Assembly (NCBI GenBank): GCA_900322175.1
Contig: ONYZ01000017.1
Span: 1 to 62,250, forward strand
From: an uncultured Prevotella sp.
GTDB lineage: Bacteria > Bacteroidota > Bacteroidia > Bacteroidales > Bacteroidaceae
Direction of reading: 5' to 3'
DNA length: 62,250 nucleotides
Shown: in pieces, positions 1 through 8,082 of the stretch
How the letters are laid out: each line of letters begins with the position of its first letter
Position numbering within the stretch: the stretch's first letter is position 1
Notes under the pieces: model-generated
Database searches by the model: none
What the model was told of the DNA's origin: nothing
The model's input: only the letters and a program-made list of their open reading frames with translations
Made by a program: the position numbers and the translations under genes

Positions 1-1
1 T

Positions 2-307
2 AAACGCGAGGGTATCAAAACCTTCTACTTTACAACCAACACATTCTCAATACGTGTGGCTCAATACAAGGCTAATCCCAAGGCCTCGATCTATTTCTGT
101 GATGCCAAAGGTTTCAAAGGCATGATGCTGCGTGGTACGATGGAGGTACTGACGGATGCTAAGAGCAAGGAGATGATTTGGCGTGATGGCGATGAGCAGT
201 ACTATCCCGGTGGTGTAACCGACCCTAACTATTGCGTACTCAAATTCACCGCCACCGATGGCCGTTTCTATAGCGATTTTTATCCACGTAGTTTTGTAAT
301 TGAGTAA
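2..307 (+). CDS. Pyridoxamine 5'-phosphate oxidase-like protein (5' partial)
   Basis: The reading frame is open from the first full codon of the window, so the N-terminus lies outside. The visible 101 residues contain the split-barrel flavin-binding pattern of small PNPOx/general-stress proteins: a TFYFTTN strand, a VAQYKANPKASIYF strand pair, then GTMEVLTDAKSKEMIW and a final VLKFTATDGRFY strand. Family members bind FMN or F420 and reduce small substrates; the substrate cannot be read here. A GTG at 56 could start an 83-residue product, but homologous strands continue upstream of it, so I treat the gene as cut by the window. Its TAA at 305-307 directly abuts the next start, indicating one transcript with the following hydrolase. 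Confidence 0.75.
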   Translation, partial: KREGIKTFYFTTNTFSIRVAQYKANPKASIYFCDAKGFKGMMLRGTMEVLTDAKSKEMIWRDGDEQYYPGGVTDPNYCVLKFTATDGRFYSDFYPRSFVIE

Positions 308-799
308 ATGATGAACAATAAAGCACTTGTCGTTATCGACATCCAGAACGACATCACCAAGCATTACCGCGACATCATCGGCAATATCAATACCGCCATC
401 GAATGGGCTATGGAAGAGGGTATGCAGGTTGTGTATATTAAGCACAACAACATTTCGGCTGGCACGCGAACATTCAAGCCTGGCAGCAAGGGCGAGGAAC
501 TGGTGCCTGAGATGGAGGTCGTTTCAGACAACATCTTCGTAAAGACGAAAAGCAACGCCCTCACAAGCGAGGCGTTTTCTGCTTTCATCGCTGCGAACGG
601 CATCAATGAGTTCTACGTGGCTGGTGCCGATGCTACGGCTTGCGTAAAATCGACTTGTTTCAATATGGCCAAGGCAGGCTTCACAGTACACGTCCTCTCC
701 GACTGCATCACCAGCTACGACCTGAAGAAACTCCCAGAGATGCTCGCATATTACGAAAGCAAAGGCTGTGAGGTGAAGAAACTAATAGAGTACAAATGA
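308..799 (+). CDS. Isochorismatase-family cysteine hydrolase
   Basis: A 163-residue cytosolic protein of the usual length for this family. Family catalytic residues are all in place: Asp11 in VVIDIQND, Lys79 in FVKTKSN and the nucleophile Cys112 in GADATACVKST. Such proteins hydrolyse amides (nicotinamidase type) or isochorismate; nothing here decides between them. The gene begins immediately after the preceding stop with two consecutive ATG codons (308 and 311), and either may be used. It is one of several compact single-domain enzymes in a row on this strand. It appears intact, unlike several neighbours. Confidence 0.85.
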   Translation: MMNNKALVVIDIQNDITKHYRDIIGNINTAIEWAMEEGMQVVYIKHNNISAGTRTFKPGSKGEELVPEMEVVSDNIFVKTKSNALTSEAFSAFIAANGINEFYVAGADATACVKSTCFNMAKAGFTVHVLSDCITSYDLKKLPEMLAYYESKGCEVKKLIEYK

Positions 800-829
800 T
801 TATCCTAATCATAAATACCAAGCAATTAT

Positions 830-1198
830 ATGTGCTATAGAGAAGAAGCCATCGAATGTGTAAAAGATCATGTTCTCCAGATACATAAGCAAATATATGC
901 CAAGTATGAAGGGAATTTTGACAGGATCTATACGGAAGGGTACAACAGCAAGTCCTATACGGGTAGGGTGATTGAGCCAGGGAAGGTATATGAACTAAGT
1001 TATTTGGAATGTACGTGCCCTAAAGTTAAATGTGGGCTGAGAAACCATCCGCAGCAATGTGAGTGCTCACGACAGAGCATTCTATATATCTTGTCGCAAC
1101 TTGAACCGGACAGCCAATTCGATGTTCGGATTGAGAATACAATTCTCAGGGGAAGCGACCGCTGTACTTTCAGAATAACAAGACATGAAGGTTATTGA
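830..1198 (+). CDS. Small Cys-rich protein, possibly ATC hydrolase/V4R-like
   Basis: A 122-residue protein with a central cysteine cluster (CTCPKVKCGL then QQCECSRQS) and a C-terminal GSDRCTFRI segment. That last motif resembles the end of V4R and L-2-amino-thiazoline-4-carboxylate hydrolase-like domains, where GD-x-C-xF-x-I recurs; the Cys cluster may bind metal. The assignment is by resemblance only, and no catalytic role can be claimed. The start ATG at 830 follows a 30-base gap. Its stop (1196-1198) overlaps the ATG at 1185 of the damaged hydrolase downstream, so the two were translationally coupled. Confidence 0.5.
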   Translation: MCYREEAIECVKDHVLQIHKQIYAKYEGNFDRIYTEGYNSKSYTGRVIEPGKVYELSYLECTCPKVKCGLRNHPQQCECSRQSILYILSQLEPDSQFDVRIENTILRGSDRCTFRITRHEGY

Positions 1199-1868
1199 AT
1201 TAAATATCGACTCTACGCCGGCGCTGCTCATTGGCGAAAGAGCGAAAAGGTATTCCTTTATGTACATGGGTTGCATGGACGCAAGGAAGAGGCATTGGCC
1301 TTTGCAGAGGTGGCCTTGCCAAAAGGTTATCAAGTTATGGCTATCGACCTGCCTATAGAACGGACGGAGCAGCGAGAGCCATCAAGTTCACTTGAATGGC
1401 CGAGTCGTGACGGACGAAGGCAAAGCCAACGCAAGCCATGGGAGGTGCTACCTTTGCTAAATGAGGTTAGAGATTATCTATACGAGAATTGGCAATCGGT
1501 TTCCGTTCGTGCCAACAGCATAGGCTCAAGGTTCTCGTTACTGGCATTCCAAAACATGAAAGTTGAACAGGCATTGCTTGCATCTCCGATTCTCGATATG
1601 AAGAAGTTTATAGAACTGATGCCACAGCGCGAGAACGACTATTACGAGTGGGTTGTCAATAACCCTATTACAAGAAATGAGCGTGCTGCATGGTACAAGG
1701 GAATGGTGAGCCAGAAATGTCAAGGATGTATATTCATTGAGAGAGATCGCCCGCTATGCTGGTTTCAAAATTGTAAGCACCATCGAGCGAGGCGGCACAG
1801 CGATGCATCCGGAACTGACAGAAAAAGACAAACAGAAGTGTCGCAAGGCAATAGAACGACTTAGTTAA
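1185..1868 (+). pseudogene. Alpha/beta hydrolase, frameshifted and truncated
   Basis: The gene starts at ATG 1185 (MKVIELN, then a strand ending KRYS). Near 1254 the frame must shift by one base to continue as LYVHGLHGRKEEA, the oxyanion-loop region of a small alpha/beta hydrolase. The shifted frame then carries GYQVMAIDLP and the nucleophile-elbow-like RANSIGSRFS, where family members often have NSIGA. After about 1700 the homology stops. The expected region around the catalytic Asp and His is missing, and another frame (about 1710-1868) supplies an unrelated-looking tail ending KCRKAIERLS. At least two lesions are therefore present, and no single frame makes a full enzyme. A sequencing error could explain one of them but not the loss of the C-terminal catalytic half. 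Confidence 0.6.
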
Positions 1869-1880
1869 AATGAAAGGGAA

Positions 1881-2450
1881 ATGAAACTGTTGCCGAACAT
1901 CATAACGCTACTCAGGATTGCAGGCTCTTTAGGTCTGCTCCTTTGTGATGTGACGGATGATACTTTTTGGATAATCTATGCTCTCTGCGGCATCAGCGAT
2001 ATAGTTGACGGATGGTTGGCCCGGAAGCTGAAGTGCGTCACCAGGACGGGAGCATTACTAGATAGCCTGGCAGACATCTGCTTCGTAGCGTGTTTGTGTC
2101 CTTTACTCCTGCCGATACTCGACCTACCGCAATGGCTATGGCTGTGGGCAGGAGTAATTGTCGCGATTAAAATCGTGAACCAAATATCAGCCCTCGTGAT
2201 GTACGGGCGTTGCTGCTTCCCACACACCACAGCGAACAAGTGGGCGGGATTCTTGCTATTCATAGCACTCCCCATGACATTTTGGTCTATCATCCCCATC
2301 GCCATTGTGGCCGCTATCGCCACATTTGCCGCCATTCACGAAGGCCATTTCATACGAACAAATAAGATATATGATTATGAATATACTGATTCTCTCAGGA
2401 AGCCCACGAAAGGGCGGCAATACAGATTTATTGGTGGAGGCATTCGTTAA
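1881..2450 (+). CDS. CDP-alcohol phosphatidyltransferase family membrane protein
   Basis: The family signature DGx2ARx8Gx3Dx3D is complete: DG-WL-AR, eight residues, G-ALL-D-SLA-D, around residues 34-57. These integral membrane enzymes transfer a phosphoalcohol from a CDP-alcohol to a hydroxyl acceptor in lipid synthesis; the acceptor is not identifiable. Hydrophobic segments at about 12-35, 68-95 and 125-155 fit the compact transmembrane fold. The conserved end AAIHEGHFIRT is near residue 155. The frame then runs on for about 30 residues that overlap the start of the next gene by 74 bases. This extension is probably not native and suggests the original stop was lost. Start ATG 1881 follows the damaged hydrolase by 12 bases. 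Confidence 0.8.
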   Translation: MKLLPNIITLLRIAGSLGLLLCDVTDDTFWIIYALCGISDIVDGWLARKLKCVTRTGALLDSLADICFVACLCPLLLPILDLPQWLWLWAGVIVAIKIVNQISALVMYGRCCFPHTTANKWAGFLLFIALPMTFWSIIPIAIVAAIATFAAIHEGHFIRTNKIYDYEYTDSLRKPTKGRQYRFIGGGIR

Positions 2451-2745
2451 TGGAGCCTCGCCTGTGTATTTCTACGGACTGAGTGCACAACTGAAAGCCG
2501 TCATTGATCGCTGTCATAATCCCATTAGGGATACGTTCCCCATTAAGAAGATTGCCCTCCTGCTTGTTGGCGCTGCCACACTTCCCAAACTATTCGACAG
2601 CATCCTCGCGCAATACCAACTCTGCCAGAACTTCTTCAAACTGGAAGATGCAGGTCGCGTGTTGGTTCGTGGCGCTAAGGATAAGGGCGACATTAAAAAC
2701 ACCAATGCCTTGAACGAGGCATTCGAGTTAGGACAACAAATATAA
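2377..2745 (+). pseudogene. NADPH-dependent FMN reductase/flavodoxin-like protein with internal in-frame deletion
   Basis: The N-terminus MNILILSGSPRKGGNTD is the FMN phosphate-binding loop of the flavodoxin_2/FMN_red family. It is followed after only about 12 residues by ASPVYFYGLSAQLKAVIDR, which normally sits around residue 85. Roughly 55 residues of the Rossmann core, including the usual Cys-containing segment, are absent. The C-terminal half (TFPIKKIALLLVGAA, LEDAGRVLVRG, KDKGDI) is normal. The deletion keeps frame, so a protein of 122 residues may be made, but it is unlikely to fold as a flavodoxin. ATG 2377 gives the family-like N-terminus; an in-frame ATG at 2371 is an alternative. 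The gene overlaps the preceding reading frame. Confidence 0.65.
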
Positions 2746-2755
2746 GAAACATAAT

Positions 2756-3283
2756 ATGGCGATAACTAGCGAGAGACTAAAACAGACGTTTTCTGAAGGC
2801 GGAGCGCAAGAGATATATCAGGAAGTCAGGGCTGAGGGCGATTTCCTTGGTTTCACGCGACGATATGTTTTTGATTCGGACTATCGGGTGGCGAGGAGCG
2901 CCTTATGGGGACTGACTAAAGCCACGAACGAAGAATTATCAGAATTGCAGGTGGTACTCAATGAACTGATAGACCAGACTATACAGACGGAGAACTCATC
3001 CGTCAGGCGGCTGACGCTGAACATTATCGAGCGTTTGAAGATGAACGAAGACGACCTACGGACAGACTTCCTTGACTTTTGTTTCGAGCACATGGTCAGC
3101 ATCGAGGAGTTCCCTGGTATCCAGACACTCTGCATGAAACTGGCCTATCGCATGTGCACCTTCTATCCAGAACTGATGGACGAACTGAAGCGCACGCTCG
3201 AAGCGATGGAGATAGCCTATTACAAGCCTGCCGTAAAGTGTCTGCGCAAAAGGGTTCTCAGTGGTATGTTCAGTGTAAAATGA
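2756..3283 (+). CDS. HEAT-like helical protein of unknown function
   Basis: A 175-residue all-helical protein built of paired helices (RYVFDSDYRVARSALWGL, SSVRRLTLNIIERLK, FPGIQTLCMKLAYRM, YKPAVKCLRKRVL). The pattern of alternating arginine-rich helices resembles HEAT or ALK-type repeats, which bind proteins or DNA backbone. No catalytic motif is visible and no signal peptide is present, so a cytosolic binding role is the most that can be inferred. It begins 10 bases after the flavoprotein remnant and ends 6 bases before the next gene. It looks intact. Confidence 0.6.
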   Translation: MAITSERLKQTFSEGGAQEIYQEVRAEGDFLGFTRRYVFDSDYRVARSALWGLTKATNEELSELQVVLNELIDQTIQTENSSVRRLTLNIIERLKMNEDDLRTDFLDFCFEHMVSIEEFPGIQTLCMKLAYRMCTFYPELMDELKRTLEAMEIAYYKPAVKCLRKRVLSGMFSVK

Positions 3284-3289
3284 AAAGGA

Positions 3290-3848
3290 ATGAGAAAGAT
3301 AGTAACGTTAGTTTATGCATTGGTTGTTACATCATGCTGGGCTCAAGAGCTAATAAGTGATAGTACCATCTATGGTGCGTGCATCATGCGCAATGACTCT
3401 TTTATTGGAATGTGGCAAGCCCAAAGCGGTAGAGAAGTACATGAGAAAACTTGGATTCCCCGATATCCATGTCCGCAAGACAGAGGAACAGATGCACAAA
3501 AACCCTACGAAGGCCATCGAAAACAATTCCACCCCCGCCGAAATGGTTCGTTTGTTCGAGTGGTTTTATCATCATAAAGACGACAACCAATATCTGGCGT
3601 TCATCTGGAAGGCGATGGCAGAGTGCTCAACAGGACTGAAACGCATCCCTGCTGCGATACCCGCAAATGCTCGTATCGTACATAAGACAGATACAGGATT
3701 CCCATTACCAGAAGGAGTGCAAGACATGAACGATGCAGGTATCATTCTCATGCCTGATGGAAGCTACGCCATCATCGCTGTTTTCACCACGCAATTACCA
3801 TCCGAGACAGTAATAGCAGATATTGCCAGACAACTGTTAGAACAGTAA
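3290..3848 (+). pseudogene. Class A beta-lactamase-like serine hydrolase, deleted and frameshifted
   Basis: ATG 3290 gives a clear signal peptide (MRKIVTLVYALVVTSCWAQ). The frame continues only to about residue 35 in any meaningful way. From about 3390 another frame carries the second half of a class A beta-lactamase-type domain: TLLLECGKPKAVEKYMRKLG, then NNSTPAEMVRLFEWF, and VHKTDTG corresponding to the KTG box. The stretch that should hold the catalytic SxxK and SDN motifs is missing at the frame junction. The deletion therefore removed the active site and shifted the frame. A second reading (3357-3848, 163 aa) is open but lacks a signal peptide and the nucleophile. I call this a pseudogene with good confidence in the family and moderate confidence in the exact breakpoint. 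Confidence 0.65.
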
Positions 3849-3945
3849 CTTTCTTTACCATTCGTCACAAATCACTGCAGTTTATCCCAAAAGTTTGGCA
3901 GTCTCGGCAATTATGCGTTATTTTGCAGCGTCAAACAATAACAAA

Positions 3946-5100
3946 ATGAAAAAGGAAATGAAGAATTTATGGTGTACATTACTTCTCCTCATTGGAGGGT
4001 GTCTTACATCGCAAGCTCAGGATGTGAGCAAGTTTAAGGAGCTTAATGATTCTGCCTATCAGACAACGACAGAATATCAGGCTGGCAACAAGTATCAGAA
4101 GGATGCCATCCTCTTTATGGATATGGTGGCCGACACGCATCCTTATTATATCAAGGAAGAGCGACGTGCTGAGTGGTTTGCCAAGAAGCAGGATCTTCTG
4201 GATAAGTGCAAGAACATGGAGACAGACGAGGCCTTTGCTGATGCACTCATCGATGTGTTAGGACCGCTCCACGACAAGCATACGGACCTCACGACGATGA
4301 AGCGCATGCAGGAGAGCAAGCAGAAAGCGAAAGAGAAAGACGAAACGGCTGATGTTCCTGGGCCTATCGATATGGAGCATATCATGCACCGCCATGATTC
4401 TAACTACGACTATCAGCTATTCCCGGACCAAAGCATCTGCTATCTGCAGTTCAACCAGTGCGTGAACACAAAGGACTATCCCTTCGCTAAGTTCCTCGAC
4501 GATATGTTTGCCAAGATGGACGAGGACGGTTTCAAAACACTGGTTGTGGATGCCCAATACAACAACGGCGGTAGCAGCCAGCTCTGCGATGAGCTACTCG
4601 TGCATCTTTACCCGCTAGATAAGATGAAGTTTTTTACTACCTATCTCCGTTTCTCTAACCTCATGGCTGCCTATAACCCAAGAATAGCCATAGCCAAGAA
4701 GAGTTGGGAGGACGACGGCCACAAGAACGACCTCTATCAGATGCCGGCGCCAAAGATCCCCACCGATTTCCAACAGCCAAAGCCGTTTGAAGGTCAGGTG
4801 GTCTTCGTCATGGGCAAGCGCACTTTCAGCAGCGCGGGTATGCTCTTTACTATGGCGCGCGACAACCATATTGGCACCATCATCGGCACAACTTCCACCT
4901 TCAGGCCTTCTCACTACGGCGAGATCATACCTTATCGTTTGCCAAATACCGGTGTCCTGGGCAGTATCTCCTGCAAATTCTTCACTCGTCCCGATGCCGC
5001 TACTGTGAATGACGAAAGCATGGAGCCGGACGTCAAGATCAACCTCGACGACAAGGATGCTTCGTGGAGATATATTCTTGAGAATTATGGAAACAAATAG
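3946..5100 (+). CDS. Secreted S41-type (tail-specific protease fold) peptidase-like protein
   Basis: A protein of about 384 residues with a signal peptide (LLLLIGGCLTSQAQ). The C-terminal half has the S41 protease core: VVDAQYNNGGSSQLCDEL, then VVFVMGKRTFSSAG in which a serine of FSSAG is the expected nucleophile, followed by GTIIGTTS. There is no PDZ domain, as in the shorter Bacteroidota members that occur among periplasmic proteins. The longest frame opens at 3895, but that lies over a promoter-like TTTG (about 3894) and TATTTTGC (about 3919), so ATG 3946 or 3958 is preferred. The last codons overlap a GNAT stub that begins at 5087. Confidence 0.75.
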   Translation: MKKEMKNLWCTLLLLIGGCLTSQAQDVSKFKELNDSAYQTTTEYQAGNKYQKDAILFMDMVADTHPYYIKEERRAEWFAKKQDLLDKCKNMETDEAFADALIDVLGPLHDKHTDLTTMKRMQESKQKAKEKDETADVPGPIDMEHIMHRHDSNYDYQLFPDQSICYLQFNQCVNTKDYPFAKFLDDMFAKMDEDGFKTLVVDAQYNNGGSSQLCDELLVHLYPLDKMKFFTTYLRFSNLMAAYNPRIAIAKKSWEDDGHKNDLYQMPAPKIPTDFQQPKPFEGQVVFVMGKRTFSSAGMLFTMARDNHIGTIIGTTSTFRPSHYGEIIPYRLPNTGVLGSISCKFFTRPDAATVNDESMEPDVKINLDDKDASWRYILENYGNK

Positions 5101-5155
5101 AATTATATTACGCCCTTGGCGCGACAGCGATGCGGAAGTGCTGTACGAGTGTTGA
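5087..5155 (+). pseudogene. GNAT acetyltransferase N-terminal stub
   Basis: ATG 5087 opens METNRIILRPWRDSDAEVLY and stops at TGA 5153-5155 after 22 codons. The RLxLRPWRxSD pattern is the standard first strand and helix of RimJ/RimL-type N-acetyltransferases. Nothing else of the domain follows before the next gene at 5188. The start overlaps the preceding peptidase stop by 14 bases, the arrangement expected of a once-coupled gene whose body was deleted. Too short to be a functional enzyme. Confidence 0.6.
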
Positions 5156-5187
5156 GAATGGAAATATAACATAATAATTCATAGACG

Positions 5188-6255
5188 ATGAAAAAAGGAA
5201 TAAAGATTGCGCTGTTGAGCGTACTGGGACTGGTGATAGTCGCAGGTGTGTTAGTGTGGATGGAGTTCGGGGCACTGATTAAAGGCGCAAATTCTTGCGT
5301 AAAGCTCGACGACGGAATGTATTATATGGAGTACAAGGGCGACGACGGGTTCAAGGAATTAATGGATCGCGGTGGATGCAATGATATCAGCGTGCTGGCC
5401 AGCTACGTGATGGAGTTCTTGTCAAAGGGGTACTTTAAGCCCGACAGCATCAATGTGCCTATCAAGCCCGTCGGATGTTCTACGCTGACGGTCAAAACAC
5501 CTGAGGACGGCGTGATGATGGCCCGTAACTTTGACTATCCTTATGGTACAGCTCTGATCATGCACACCATTCCTGACGAGGGCTATGAGTCCATTACCAC
5601 CTTCTCTACCGATTTTTTCGGCTTCGGCGAGAACTACAAGCCCGAGGGATTCAAAAACCAGTACATGGCTCTGGCAGGACTGTTCATGGCCTTGGACGGA
5701 CTGAATGAGAAAGGATTAGCAATAGCCGTTCTCGATGCAGGCGACAAAGTTGTGACTCGTCAGGACACCAGCAAGCCTGACCTGACCACGACGACTGCCG
5801 TACAGTACTTGCTGAAGTATGCGGCCAACATCGACGAGGCCCTGGCTTTGCTGAAAGCCTCTGACATGAATTCCGACCCAGGTTCGGCTTATCATTTCTC
5901 GATGGCAGATGCTACGGGCAGAAGTGTGGCTGTGGAGTATGTGGATAATCAGATGGTGGTGACTGAGTCGCCTTTTGTGAGCAACCACTATTTGTGCGAG
6001 GAGAAGTTCCTGACAGGACTGCATGAGGGCGACCACCGTCACGAGAAGCTGATGGAGCAGTACGACGCGGCTGGCGGCGTGATGAACGCAGACCAGCTGA
6101 CGGAGACTATCGCATCGGTAACCCAGTTGCCAGAGAAGGGTGCCATCGTCGGCGGTACACTCTGGACGATGGTGATGGATCTTTCGCATCCCTCAGTCAC
6201 CTACTATTCACTTCGTCATTTCGACAAGCCATTCCACTTTGAATTAAGACGATAA
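5188..6255 (+). CDS. Membrane-anchored linear amide C-N hydrolase (choloylglycine hydrolase/C45-like Ntn fold)
   Basis: A 355-residue protein with an N-terminal membrane anchor (residues 5-24) and an Ntn-hydrolase domain. The nucleophile is probably Cys97 in VGCSTL, preceded by about 70 residues, with MARNFDYP (residues 111-118) matching the GRNfDw substrate-loop motif of the family. NEKGLAIAVLD and AYHFSMADATGRSVAVEY further downstream are also family-like. Such enzymes cleave linear amides, including bile acid, penicillin V and acyl-amino acid substrates; the substrate here is unknown. The membrane anchor indicates a periplasmic or surface-facing site. The coding frame is intact, and the gene lies 13 bases before the next one. 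Confidence 0.8.
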   Translation: MKKGIKIALLSVLGLVIVAGVLVWMEFGALIKGANSCVKLDDGMYYMEYKGDDGFKELMDRGGCNDISVLASYVMEFLSKGYFKPDSINVPIKPVGCSTLTVKTPEDGVMMARNFDYPYGTALIMHTIPDEGYESITTFSTDFFGFGENYKPEGFKNQYMALAGLFMALDGLNEKGLAIAVLDAGDKVVTRQDTSKPDLTTTTAVQYLLKYAANIDEALALLKASDMNSDPGSAYHFSMADATGRSVAVEYVDNQMVVTESPFVSNHYLCEEKFLTGLHEGDHRHEKLMEQYDAAGGVMNADQLTETIASVTQLPEKGAIVGGTLWTMVMDLSHPSVTYYSLRHFDKPFHFELRR

Positions 6256-6268
6256 AACATAGAATAAG

Positions 6269-6892
6269 ATGAAACACGAGATTATTACATTAGCCGATGT
6301 ACAGATTATCGGTATGACCAAGGAAATAGCATTCTGCAAGGGTCAGGAAGAGTGCCCTAAGTTTTGGGGCGAGTATGTGGAAAGAATTATAAAGCCAGTG
6401 TTTATGGAGCATAAGACGCCGGATGCCTTGACCTCCGGTCGAGCCTGCTCACGCTCAACTATCGATGCAAGCACCGACAGCCTTCGCTCAATCGCAGCCT
6501 TTCAGCAGGCAGCCATCGACAACGGCGTCGGCGAGTTTGGACTTTGTACATGCGACATTCCTAACCACAACTGCATGACTTGTGCAGAGGTGAATTTTGG
6601 CACTTGCAGCAGCAAGACCTTCACCTACGTGATTGGTGGTATTTACAAGGGTGGCAGCGTGCCTGATGGCATGAAGCTTTTCCCCATCCGCAGCGGCAAG
6701 TGGCTGAAGGTTCATTTCAAGGGAGGCATGAAAGCCTTCCAGCAGCAGTACCAGAAGTTCTATAAGGAGTGGCTGCCCCAGCACCCAGAATATCGTTGCC
6801 CCAACAACGCCATGACGATGGAATGGTACAACGGCACCGACATCGAGTCGCCTGATTACCAGTGTGGCGTAATAATACCTTTGTCTGATTAA
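6269..6892 (+). CDS. GyrI-like/effector-binding domain protein with an internal insertion
   Basis: A 207-residue stand-alone effector-binding domain of the type fused to AraC and MerR regulators. Diagnostic segments are CPKFWGEYVERI, AAIDNGVGEFGLC, FTYVIGGIYKGG and the final MEWYNGTDIESPDYQCGV. Compared with the usual domain it carries about 24 extra residues between PDA (residue about 52) and FQQAAIDNG, corresponding to about 72 bases near 6429-6500, and a second Cys-rich loop (HNCMTCAEVNFGTC). Family proteins bind small hydrophobic or cationic compounds. Without a DNA-binding domain it may sequester or transform a ligand. ATG 6269 follows the amidase stop by 13 bases. Confidence 0.7.
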   Translation: MKHEIITLADVQIIGMTKEIAFCKGQEECPKFWGEYVERIIKPVFMEHKTPDALTSGRACSRSTIDASTDSLRSIAAFQQAAIDNGVGEFGLCTCDIPNHNCMTCAEVNFGTCSSKTFTYVIGGIYKGGSVPDGMKLFPIRSGKWLKVHFKGGMKAFQQQYQKFYKEWLPQHPEYRCPNNAMTMEWYNGTDIESPDYQCGVIIPLSD

Positions 6893-6910
6893 TAAAGGAT
6901 AATCGGAGAC

Positions 6911-7402
6911 ATGAAAGATATCATGACACTTAGGCATTTCAATCCCAATGATGCCTCAACGATTCTGAGCTGGTGCAAGGATAAGCATGCCTTCCGGCTT
7001 TGGAGTGCTGACAGATATAAGGATTTCCCAGCCAAGCCTGAGGAGATGGTGAAGCAATATGAGGGCGATAATATGTATCCGCTCACGGCTGTCATGAGAG
7101 AGGAAATCATTGGGCATATCCTATTGAGATTCCCCTCAGAGGATAAAAGTGTCATTCGTTTTGGCTTCGTCATCGTGGACGATTCGAAACGAGGCAAAGG
7201 CTATGGCAAGCAGGTGCTGTGCCTTGCCATTGATTATGCACAGCGAGAACTCGGTGCACAGAAGATTACCCTTGGTGTGTTTTGCGATAATCTTTCTGCC
7301 GTCGAATGCTATAAGTCCGTCGGCTTCCGCATCACAGGCGAAGATGCTTATTCAATTGATGGGGAGGAGTGGAAAGGTTTTGAAATGGAATTGGAAAAGT
7401 AA
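6911..7402 (+). CDS. GNAT family N-acetyltransferase
   Basis: A 163-residue acetyltransferase of standard length. The acetyl-CoA loop is RGKGYGKQVL (motif RxxGxG/A), preceded by the beta-bulge strand SVIRFGFVIVDD and followed by the NLSAVECYKSVGF motif typical of RimI/RimJ-like enzymes. The acceptor, a protein N-terminus or a small amine, cannot be predicted. It is the last intact gene of the small-enzyme row. A stub repeating the 3' end of the gene near 1.86 kb lies just after it. Confidence 0.85.
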   Translation: MKDIMTLRHFNPNDASTILSWCKDKHAFRLWSADRYKDFPAKPEEMVKQYEGDNMYPLTAVMREEIIGHILLRFPSEDKSVIRFGFVIVDDSKRGKGYGKQVLCLAIDYAQRELGAQKITLGVFCDNLSAVECYKSVGFRITGEDAYSIDGEEWKGFEMELEK

Positions 7403-7420
7403 TGAAAATAATGATAATAA

Positions 7421-7453
7421 ATGAAGTGTCGCAAGGCCGTTCGACGATTATAG
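7421..7453 (+). pseudogene. Eleven-codon 3' gene stub, duplicate of the tail at 1834-1868
   Basis: This 33-base frame encodes MKCRKAVRRL and a stop. Its first 15 bases after the ATG's A (GAAGTGTCGCAAGGC) are identical to bases in the tail near 1834-1850, which encodes KCRKAIERLS. It is too short to be a gene and is best read as the surviving 3' end of a second copy of the same lost gene. It marks the boundary between the small-gene row and a long non-coding stretch. Confidence 0.4.
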
Positions 7454-7831
7454 TATAACCATTAATTACAGTTTCTTCATCTGTTATTGCAGACATTTTC
7501 TTTTCCCCTACCGTTGAGTCAACCGTCATGCACCATTGTCGTAAGTTGTCAACTCCGTCCGCATTGTGACTCTCTCCTAATCCGTCCATCCTGTTTTGTC
7601 ATCCTTTGCACCCAGTCGTAACCCTTTGTCAACTGAGTCCGCAAAATGACGATTTTCAGGCCCCGTAAATTCCTCGCGGTAGAAATACGTTGCAAAAATA
7701 TACTGAAATTCGGTTACTACCAAATTCCAGCCATCAACTGTTAAAAATCAAAAGTTACTGAAAATGAGCGTTTTACAAATAGATAGTATTAGATATTCAT
7801 GGCTGTTTATACCCTTTTAGATACATATATA

Positions 7832-8080
7832 AAAAGAGCAATGCCACAACCCTCACGAGCTGTGGCATCACAAAAGCCTATGTTTAACTAAAAATCCTTT
7901 TCGTATAAAAAAGAAATTTTCAGCCCAACAGGACCAAAAATTTGAAAGTTTAAAAGGGAGCTTCACAGCGACCTCCAGTTATCCCACTGTTGAAAACTTT
8001 CTCTTACCAATAACTAAAAACCTAAAACTATAAATATTACTACTAACCTAAAACAATCTAATCTATTAACCTTTTGACGA
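7832..8080 (-). ncRNA. Predicted structured small RNA of about 245 nt
   Basis: A complete minus-strand transcription unit without a reading frame. The promoter is TTTG (8114-8111), 20 bases, then TACCTTTG (8090-8083), so transcription should start near 8078. The unit ends at a perfect 8-bp hairpin (arms 7868-7861 and 7848-7841) followed by a U-rich tract. Inside, GAAAGTTT (8001-7994) pairs with AAACTTTC (7951-7944) and encloses smaller helices such as GGAG/CTCC. CAACAG (7992-7987) can instead pair with CTGTTG (7931-7926), giving an alternative fold or pseudoknot. No ATG-started frame of useful length exists. It matches no RNA family I can name. It could also be the leader of a lost gene, but the terminator argues for a free RNA. 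Confidence 0.55.
7841..7868 (-). terminator. Intrinsic terminator of the predicted small RNA
   Basis: Perfect inverted repeat ATGCCACA/TGTGGCAT with a 12-base loop. On the minus strand it is followed within five bases by a run of five T and an AT-rich tail (7835-7822). On the plus strand no T-run follows, so it works for the minus strand. Confidence 0.65.
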
Positions 8081-8082
8081 TG

